Positions 58,132 through 64,000 of a DNA stretch of 64,000 bases are shown one piece after another. Source of the stretch: Nannocystis punicea (lineage in GTDB: Bacteria; Myxococcota_A; Polyangia; Nannocystales; Nannocystaceae); NCBI RefSeq assembly GCF_026965555.1, contig NZ_CP114040.1, positions 7,502,001-7,566,000 of the forward strand. Reading direction: 5' to 3'. Below the pieces are notes generated by a model. That model worked only from the letters and a program-made list of their open reading frames with translations. It ran no database searches and was not told the DNA's origin. The translations under genes and the position numbers were made by a program. Every line of letters starts with the position of its first letter. Within the stretch, counting starts at the first letter, position 1.

Positions 58132-61100
58132 TCAGCGCACCGTCACGCGCGCGCCCTCCGAGCGGCCCCACACCTCGGGCATGTACATGGCCTCGGCGTG
58201 GGCCGGCGGCAGCGAGAACTCGCCGCGGCCGGTCGCGCGCAGGAACACAGTGTGGTGATGTGTCCCCGGGGGCAGGTCGTCGGCGAACACCACCACGCGA
58301 TCGCTGCGCAGCTCCTCGAACGACGCCCACCAGCCGCGCGAGCCGGACAGCCTGGCGGCCGCCTGGCCCTTGCCGACGTTCTGCTGGACCGCCTCGAGCC
58401 CGGCCGGCAACGGGACCTCGATCGCTACGTAGCGGATCCGCGTGCGCGCGCTCAGCGTCAGGTCGATCGCCACGGCGTCGCCTATCGCTATCGGTCGCCC
58501 GCGCAGCGCCCCATCGGCGAGCCGCAGCTCGCGGCCGATCTCGAGCCCGTGCGCGCGCGCCGGCGGGTTCGGCTCGGCCGACGCCCACTCGGCCCCGAGC
58601 CGGTAGTACATGCGGCCCTGGCCCTGGCGCTGGAGGACCACGGTCAGCGGCGCGGCCGTCGTCACCGGCTTGTCGGCGCTCGCCGGCTTGAGGATGTCGG
58701 GCATCTTCGCGGTCGCCTCCTGGCCCTTGAGGTCGCGACCGAGGAAGCTGGCCTCGAAGACAGGTTTCGTCCCGACCCACGCGCGGCCGACGAAGTCGGG
58801 CGGCTCGGCCTCGCGGACGCGGGCGTAGTCGGTGATGGCGACCAGCGCGTAGGCGTTCTCCTGGGTGTTGCGCCACGCGCCGCCGATCCGCCGCTCGAGC
58901 AGGCCGCGGGCCAGCTTCTCGATCACCGCGTGCTCGGGCCGGACCCGCAGCAGCGCCGAGAGGATGATCGCGTCGCTGCGGCCGTCGGAGTGGAAGTACT
59001 GGCCGCCGGACCAGTCCTCGCGCTCGATCACGTGCGCAGTGGCCGGCAGCTCCTCGAGGTCGGCCAGCAGCTCCTGCGTCAACGTCGCCACCTCGGGCCG
59101 CTGCGGATCGCCGCGGTGCATCGCCATCAGCAGGAACGCGCGGGCGTAGGCCGGCAGATCGGCGCGGCGGACGAACAGCGCGTCGACGTGCTCGCGGTGA
59201 TGATGGTCGGCCTCGGCCAGCACGTGCAGCGCCAGCGCGTGGCGCTCGAGCTCGCCGCGCCACCGCTGCAGCTGGTCCACCGGCGGCAGGCGGGACTCGA
59301 GGTCCGCGAGCGCCCGCTCGAGCGCGCGGGCGGGCACCGGGTGACCGGCCCGCGCCGCCAGGCCGAGCACCCACGTCGCGTAGCCGCTGGCGTACGGGTG
59401 CACGTCGGTGCCGCCGGGCCAGTAGGCGAACCCGCCGGTGCCGGTCTGCATCGACAGGATCCGCTCGACCCCCGCCTTGACGAACACCTGCGGGTCCTCG
59501 CGCAGCCCCAGCGGGTACGTCGAGTGCAGCGCCAGCAGCGAGACCACCGGCAGCAGTCGGCTCGCGGTCTGCTCGACGCAGCCGTACGGATACGTGAGCA
59601 GCGCGTCGGCGGCGTCCTCGAGCCCGCCGAGCAGGCTCGAGCTGGCCGACACCGACACCCCGCCGACGTCGGGCCGCACCGCGCCGGGCATCACCACCGG
59701 GATGGCGATCGCGCGGTCGTCGGCCAGGCTGCCGTACATCGCCACCTTCTCGGTCAGGGTGCGCTCGGGCGCGACCGGCAGCGCCAGCTTGATCGCGTCG
59801 CGGCCCGCGTCGCCCGCCCCCGCCCGCAGCGCCGCCCGCAGCTCGAGCTTGGCCTCGCCGGCCGCGTCGGCGCGGATCGTGAACGGGATCCGCACCTGCC
59901 CGCCGGCCGGGACCTCGACCTCGGCTGTCTTCTCAGACATGGCCACAAGGTCCTGTCCCTTCGTACCTGCATCATCGTGCAGCACCAGCTCGACCCGGGC
60001 CCGGCCGTCGACCGCGGTGAAGTTCTGCACGATCGCCGCGACCTCGGCCGCGTCGCCCGGGCGGAGCTGGCGCGGCGCGGCGGCGCGGACGATGAACGGC
60101 GTGGTCACGGTGGTGCGCGCGTCGCCGTGGCCGAAGCGGCCCGGCGCCGACTGGTCGGCCAGGCGCGCCGAGGCCAGGGCGAAGATCCGGAACGTCGTCA
60201 GGTTCTCGGGCAGCTGCGCCTTGGTGCGCGCCACCCCGTCGGCCCCGGCCGCGAGGTCGGCGAGGAACACCGGCGTGGTCTCGAACCGCTCGCGCGCCGC
60301 CGGGATCCCGGCGACCGAGCCCCCCATCACGGCGCCGCCGTGGCTGCTGCCGCCGGCGCCGTAGCCGTAGCCGTGGCCGTAGCCCCACAGGCCCGACAGC
60401 CACGGATCGTCGCGGACCGGCGTGTACGGCCACAGCACCGCGCGGTAGTCGTCGTACGAGCTGGTGCCGGCGTCGCCCCCGGGGAGGAAGCTCGGCAGCA
60501 GGTCGGGGAGCTCGTAGCCGGTCAACGCCAGCACCGCCTCGTCGACCGCCCACAGCGCCACGCGGCCCGCGACCGGCTCGCCGGCGGCGTCGCGCACGAA
60601 CGCGGCCAGCTCGATCTTGTCGCCGGGCCCGGCCTTGGCCGGCGCCTCGACCCGCACCTGCAGCCGCCGGTGCTCGGCGGCCTGCGTCACGGTCGCCCGC
60701 GTGTTCTGCACCTCGGGCCGCTCGGGCCGCCGCTTGGGATCGATCGGCGCGACCACGAACGCGCGCAGGTGGACCTGCGGGGTCCAGCTGTCGTCGGCGG
60801 TGAAGCGGAAGCTCGCGGTGCCGACGTCGGCGCCGTCGAACGCGAACGGCTGGAACTCGCGCAGGCCCTTGCGATCGAGCACGAGCACGCCGCGCCCGCC
60901 CTTCCACGGCGCGTGCACTGCGACGTCCACGGTCTCGCCCGGGGTCACCTGCTGCGCGCTGGCCTCGATCGACAGCGTCTTCGGCTGCGGCGTCGGGGTC
61001 CACTTGGGCCGAGGCGCCCCCGACACCCAGAAGTGCCCCTCGGTCGCGACGTCCCGCCTGTCGGCCGTGCGCACCTCGACGCGCAGCTGGTAGTGGCCCT

Positions 61101-63963
61101 CCTTGAGCGGCGGCAGGTCGCAGCGGACGTCGTCGCCCTCGGCCGCGATCGCCAGCTCGCAGGTCTTGATCCGCTCGGTCTTGTCGACGGTCCCGTCGAA
61201 CACCATGCGCCCGCCCTCGGCGCGCTCCTGCACCTCCGACCATGTCCTTTCGACCAGGACCTTCGCGCCAGCCACGGCCACCCGCTGGCCGGCGATGCCG
61301 ACCGCGCGGATCGGGACGCCGACGCGATCGCCGGCGCGGCGGTAGCCGGGGGGCAGCGCCAGCGCCAGGTAGAAGTCGGCCGGGTGGACCTGGACCTGCG
61401 TCTCGGCGCCGATCGCCTGGTTGCTGGCGTCGCGGACCTCGGCGCTGATCGAGCAGCTGTGCGGGTACAAGGGCGAGCCGAGGTCGAGCGGGACCGCGGC
61501 CTCGAGGAAGCCCGGCTTGGCCGCCGGATCGGGCGACGTGCCGGTGCGCGGTCCGGCCGGCGCGCGGACGTTGTAGGGGATCGGCGTGCCGACCGCCCAG
61601 CTCGAATCGAGCCCGGGCGGGCGCCAGCGGTGCGGGCTGCAGCTGGCTCGATGCGTCATGTGCACGATCGGCACCGCCCCGCCGAAGTAGTAGTTGGCGG
61701 CCACGCGCAGGCCGGCCTTGTCGCCGGCCAGCACGTCCGGCGCGGCGACGCTGGCCGTGACCTGGAACTCGGGCACCCGGTAGTCCTCGACCTTGACGGT
61801 CGCCCGCGCCTCGGCGCCGAGAACCGTCGCGGTCAGGTGGTACGAGCCCAGCGCGGCCTCGGCCGGCAGCTCGAGCTCGGCCCAGTACTTGCCCTCGGAG
61901 GTGGTCTTGACCGTGCGGGTCGCCACCTCGCCGCCGCGCGGGTCGGTGAGGACGAACTTCGCCTCTGTCTTTTGGGCCAGGTGCTTCAGGCCGCTCTTGC
62001 GGTGCGGCGTCTCGATCGCGGCCCAGGCGACCACCTTGACCTTCTCGCCCGGGCGGTAGGCCCCGCGGTCGGGGACGATGCGGGCGATCACCCGCTCGTG
62101 CGGCGCGAGGTCGGCCTTCAAGCTCTCGGCGGCGGGCACCTCGCCGGCGGCGATGGCAGTGCGGTCGCCGGCGGCCGGATCGACGATCACCAGCCGCTGC
62201 GCCTGCGAGCCCTCGCCGGCCTTGACGACACCTTTGGCCATGTACTCCGAGACAGGTGGCAGCGCGAGCAGGCCGTTCGCGTCGGTCGTGCCGAGCGCGC
62301 GCGTCGTCAGCTTTTCGTCGACCGTCACCAGCCGCGCCACCGCGGCCCCGGCCACCGGCGTGCTGTCGGACAGGCGCAGCACCTGGACCACCGCGCGGGT
62401 CGGCGAGTCGATCACCACCGGCCCGAGGTCGGTCACGCGGTACAGCCCGCGCACCGCGTCGGGCCGCCCGCGGTGCGCGTTGGCCGTGAGCTCTCCGGGC
62501 GACACCTCGACCAGCACCGCCCCGCGCTTGCCGCCGACGAGCTCGCCGACGTCGAGCGCGATCGAGGCCCAGCCGCCTGCCCCCTTCGGCTCGAGCGCGA
62601 TCGTCCGCTCGGTCGCGTCGGCGGGCACCGGCAGGCCCTGCCACGCCTGCCGCGCCAGCTCGAGCTCGTCGACCACCGCCGCGCGCACCCGCACCGATTT
62701 GAGGAAGCGCGCCTCGATCCCGACGGTCTGCTTGCGCCCCGGCAGCAGCGTGCCGTGCTCGCTCGACAGCGACAGCTCGGGCCGGCGCTCGAACACCACC
62801 GAGCGCTTGAACCCGCCGGGGAGCGTCTGGCCGTAGATGTCCCGCAGGCCAGGTGCGATCGAGACCGTGTACGTGGTGCCGGGCACGAACTGCCCGAGGA
62901 TCTCGATGTCGGTCCCGCCCGACTCGCCGTACGCGTCCGAGACCTCGATGTTCAACGACTTCGGCCGCGGGCTGATCGAGACCTGCTTCGCCTGGGCCTC
63001 GCGCACCGGGTTGCGCAGGCCGATGTGGATCGGCTCGAGCCCGCAGCGGGTCGCCTCGCCGCACGGCAGCGAGACCACCGCCTGCGGGCTGTATGTCTCG
63101 AAGGACATCTCCCACGGCGTGTCGAGCGGCAGCTTGCCGCGGCGGCCGACCAGGCCCGGTGTGACGGCCAGCACCACCTCGCTGTCGCCCGGCCACAGGC
63201 CCTGCGCGCGCACCGTGTAGTGGCGCCCGCGATCGTTGCGGCCGTCGTAGCCGTAGTATTCGGCCTCCTCACGCTCCGCGGCGGTGGATTCGCGGATCTG
63301 CAGCTGCACCGGCGCCGGCTTCGCATCTTCTCGAGCGAGCGGCCGTGCGGTCGCCGTGAGGTGCGCGCGGACCTCGGCGAGCGTCGTCGGGTGATCGAAG
63401 CTGACGACGAACGGCGTGTCACGGCGCGTGGCCGGCAAATCCCGCTGGTAGCGGTGGAGCGGCTCGGCCCCGACCGCCTGCGGCCTGGGCGTCTCGAACG
63501 TCCACTCGACCCCCTGGGCCAGCCGCTGACCGTCGAGTCCGACCAGGCCGGGGGCGAGGCGCGCGGTGTAGGTCGTGGCGTCCTGCAGCTCGTCGTCCGG
63601 GTAGAACACCAGCAGGTCGGGGGTCTGGAACGCCGCCGTGCCCGGGATCGGCGGGTCGAAGGAGAGGAAGCGGGAGACGTCGGCGATCGGCTCGCTGCCG
63701 AGCGCGACCACCGGTTGGTTGAAGCGCACCTTGATCGCGGCGCCGCCCGCGGTCCTTCCCTGCGGCGAGTAGTCGGCGACGGCGAGGGGTGCGCCCGCGG
63801 GGACCTGCGGCGGCGCACCCGGACGATCGACGAGGGCCGCGGGATCGAAGGCCGCGAGCATGTCCGCGTCGGGCAGCGAGGGCTCGGGATCCGCCGGGCC
63901 GGAGTTCTTGCACGCGAGCAGCGCGGCGACGAGGGCGGCGGACGACGAGATGCGCGGGGTCAT
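58132..63963 (-). CDS. Alpha-2-macroglobulin family lipoprotein with intact thioester
   Basis: 1943 residues. MTPRISSSAALVAALLAC is a lipoprotein signal. Ig-like macroglobulin domains run through the first 1150 residues. The thioester motif YPYGCVEQTASRLLPV is intact with Cys near residue 1461, and the alpha/alpha TED domain follows (GTGGFAYWPGGTDVHPYASG). These proteins trap proteases: cleavage of a bait region exposes the thioester, which couples the protease to the periplasmic lipoprotein. A Gly/Tyr-rich stretch (GLWGYGHGYGYGAGG) near 1190 sits in the exposed bait-like area. Four 14 bp units are translated near residue 1329-1347. No penicillin-binding protein partner gene (pbpC) is seen adjacent. 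ATG 63963 is close to the window end. Confidence 0.93.
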   Translation of the reverse strand: MTPRISSSAALVAALLACKNSGPADPEPSLPDADMLAAFDPAALVDRPGAPPQVPAGAPLAVADYSPQGRTAGGAAIKVRFNQPVVALGSEPIADVSRFLSFDPPIPGTAAFQTPDLLVFYPDDELQDATTYTARLAPGLVGLDGQRLAQGVEWTFETPRPQAVGAEPLHRYQRDLPATRRDTPFVVSFDHPTTLAEVRAHLTATARPLAREDAKPAPVQLQIRESTAAEREEAEYYGYDGRNDRGRHYTVRAQGLWPGDSEVVLAVTPGLVGRRGKLPLDTPWEMSFETYSPQAVVSLPCGEATRCGLEPIHIGLRNPVREAQAKQVSISPRPKSLNIEVSDAYGESGGTDIEILGQFVPGTTYTVSIAPGLRDIYGQTLPGGFKRSVVFERRPELSLSSEHGTLLPGRKQTVGIEARFLKSVRVRAAVVDELELARQAWQGLPVPADATERTIALEPKGAGGWASIALDVGELVGGKRGAVLVEVSPGELTANAHRGRPDAVRGLYRVTDLGPVVIDSPTRAVVQVLRLSDSTPVAGAAVARLVTVDEKLTTRALGTTDANGLLALPPVSEYMAKGVVKAGEGSQAQRLVIVDPAAGDRTAIAAGEVPAAESLKADLAPHERVIARIVPDRGAYRPGEKVKVVAWAAIETPHRKSGLKHLAQKTEAKFVLTDPRGGEVATRTVKTTSEGKYWAELELPAEAALGSYHLTATVLGAEARATVKVEDYRVPEFQVTASVAAPDVLAGDKAGLRVAANYYFGGAVPIVHMTHRASCSPHRWRPPGLDSSWAVGTPIPYNVRAPAGPRTGTSPDPAAKPGFLEAAVPLDLGSPLYPHSCSISAEVRDASNQAIGAETQVQVHPADFYLALALPPGYRRAGDRVGVPIRAVGIAGQRVAVAGAKVLVERTWSEVQERAEGGRMVFDGTVDKTERIKTCELAIAAEGDDVRCDLPPLKEGHYQLRVEVRTADRRDVATEGHFWVSGAPRPKWTPTPQPKTLSIEASAQQVTPGETVDVAVHAPWKGGRGVLVLDRKGLREFQPFAFDGADVGTASFRFTADDSWTPQVHLRAFVVAPIDPKRRPERPEVQNTRATVTQAAEHRRLQVRVEAPAKAGPGDKIELAAFVRDAAGEPVAGRVALWAVDEAVLALTGYELPDLLPSFLPGGDAGTSSYDDYRAVLWPYTPVRDDPWLSGLWGYGHGYGYGAGGSSHGGAVMGGSVAGIPAARERFETTPVFLADLAAGADGVARTKAQLPENLTTFRIFALASARLADQSAPGRFGHGDARTTVTTPFIVRAAAPRQLRPGDAAEVAAIVQNFTAVDGRARVELVLHDDAGTKGQDLVAMSEKTAEVEVPAGGQVRIPFTIRADAAGEAKLELRAALRAGAGDAGRDAIKLALPVAPERTLTEKVAMYGSLADDRAIAIPVVMPGAVRPDVGGVSVSASSSLLGGLEDAADALLTYPYGCVEQTASRLLPVVSLLALHSTYPLGLREDPQVFVKAGVERILSMQTGTGGFAYWPGGTDVHPYASGYATWVLGLAARAGHPVPARALERALADLESRLPPVDQLQRWRGELERHALALHVLAEADHHHREHVDALFVRRADLPAYARAFLLMAMHRGDPQRPEVATLTQELLADLEELPATAHVIEREDWSGGQYFHSDGRSDAIILSALLRVRPEHAVIEKLARGLLERRIGGAWRNTQENAYALVAITDYARVREAEPPDFVGRAWVGTKPVFEASFLGRDLKGQEATAKMPDILKPASADKPVTTAAPLTVVLQRQGQGRMYYRLGAEWASAEPNPPARAHGLEIGRELRLADGALRGRPIAIGDAVAIDLTLSARTRIRYVAIEVPLPAGLEAVQQNVGKGQAAARLSGSRGWWASFEELRSDRVVVFADDLPPGTHHHTVFLRATGRGEFSLPPAHAEAMYMPEVWGRSEGARVTVR
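59923..59978. repeat. Four 14 bp units inside the alpha-2-macroglobulin gene
   Basis: GGCTGTCTTCTCAG, ACATGGCCACAAGG, TCCTGTCCCTTCGT and ACCTGCATCATCGT in exact phase, encoding DDAGTKGQDLVAMSEKTA within a macroglobulin domain. Related shorter pairs occur in the same gene near 61239, 62243, 62837 and 63091. Confidence 0.8.
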
Positions 63964-64000
63964 ACGAGGCCGCCCTGAGACGGCTCGAATCGGCGAATGT

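Noticed and set aside
58198..63978. A 1926-codon plus-strand frame opposite the alpha-2-macroglobulin gene
   Set aside because: Exact antisense shadow; no motifs and strongly skewed Arg/Leu/Asp/His composition.
1..64000. tRNA, rRNA, riboswitch, prophage or replication origin
   Set aside because: I saw no cloverleaf, conserved rRNA stretch, phage gene, DnaA box cluster or known riboswitch core by eye.

Overview
The window is very GC-rich DNA with almost every base under selection for G or C at third codon positions. It carries several serine/threonine kinases fused to TPR, WD40-like or TIR modules, an ECF-type sigma factor paired with a kinase, many lipoproteins, a MYXO-CTERM-like sorting tail and a 1943-residue alpha-2-macroglobulin. 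This combination suggests a myxobacterium, most likely of the Nannocystis/Plesiocystis side of the order. That placement is inferred from gene content only. I see no rRNA, tRNA, prophage or insertion sequence with a transposase.

Layout. 1-5 kb: an edge-truncated gene, a rhomboid protease, an EEP-family lipoprotein with an upstream membrane protein gene, a ~105 bp tandem repeat array and a MYXO-CTERM surface protein. 5-12 kb: an esterase-fold pseudoenzyme, an Rnl5-type RNA ligase, two uncharacterised exported proteins flanking a repeat array. 12-19 kb: an SRAP DNA-protein crosslink sensor, a CASTOR/POLLUX-like ion channel, a FIST sensor with a GAF histidine kinase, and a metallophosphoesterase. 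19-31 kb: sigma factor plus WD40-like kinase, quinone oxidoreductase, pseudouridine synthase, small lipoprotein, a 1.4 kb repeat-rich spacer and a TPR kinase. 30.7-34.6 kb: a compact four-gene operon (leader peptide, kinase-TIR-kinase, a bL12 ribosomal-stalk paralogue, a CxxC mini-protein). 35-44 kb: mfd, an HExxH protease, a WYL regulator, an esterase, a Cys-rich exported peptide and copies of a 228 bp inverted-repeat element. 44-58 kb: a decayed epoxide hydrolase, a coiled-coil membrane protein, a serine hydrolase, a beta-solenoid/LRR-like lipoprotein, an aspartoacylase-like/GCS2-CBS overlapping pair, a hydrolase and TetR divergent pair, a second EEP protein and a small lipoprotein. 58-64 kb: the alpha-2-macroglobulin.

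Two things stand out. First, a 14 bp unit (about RCATGTCCCTTCGG) recurs at more than 35 places. Neighbouring units keep exact 14 bp phase, form small hairpins, often touch stop codons, and also lie inside open reading frames, where they add peptide linkers. It also seeds larger tandem arrays of 61, 63, 105 and 136 bp. Second, the kinase-TIR-kinase operon with a bL12 paralogue looks like an uncharacterised signalling or defence unit.

Gene expression signals are unusually regular. Many first genes of transcription units have a TAnnnT hexamer 6-9 bases before an ATG, GTG or TTG, which suggests leaderless mRNAs. Genes inside operons instead have clear GGAGG-type ribosome binding sites.
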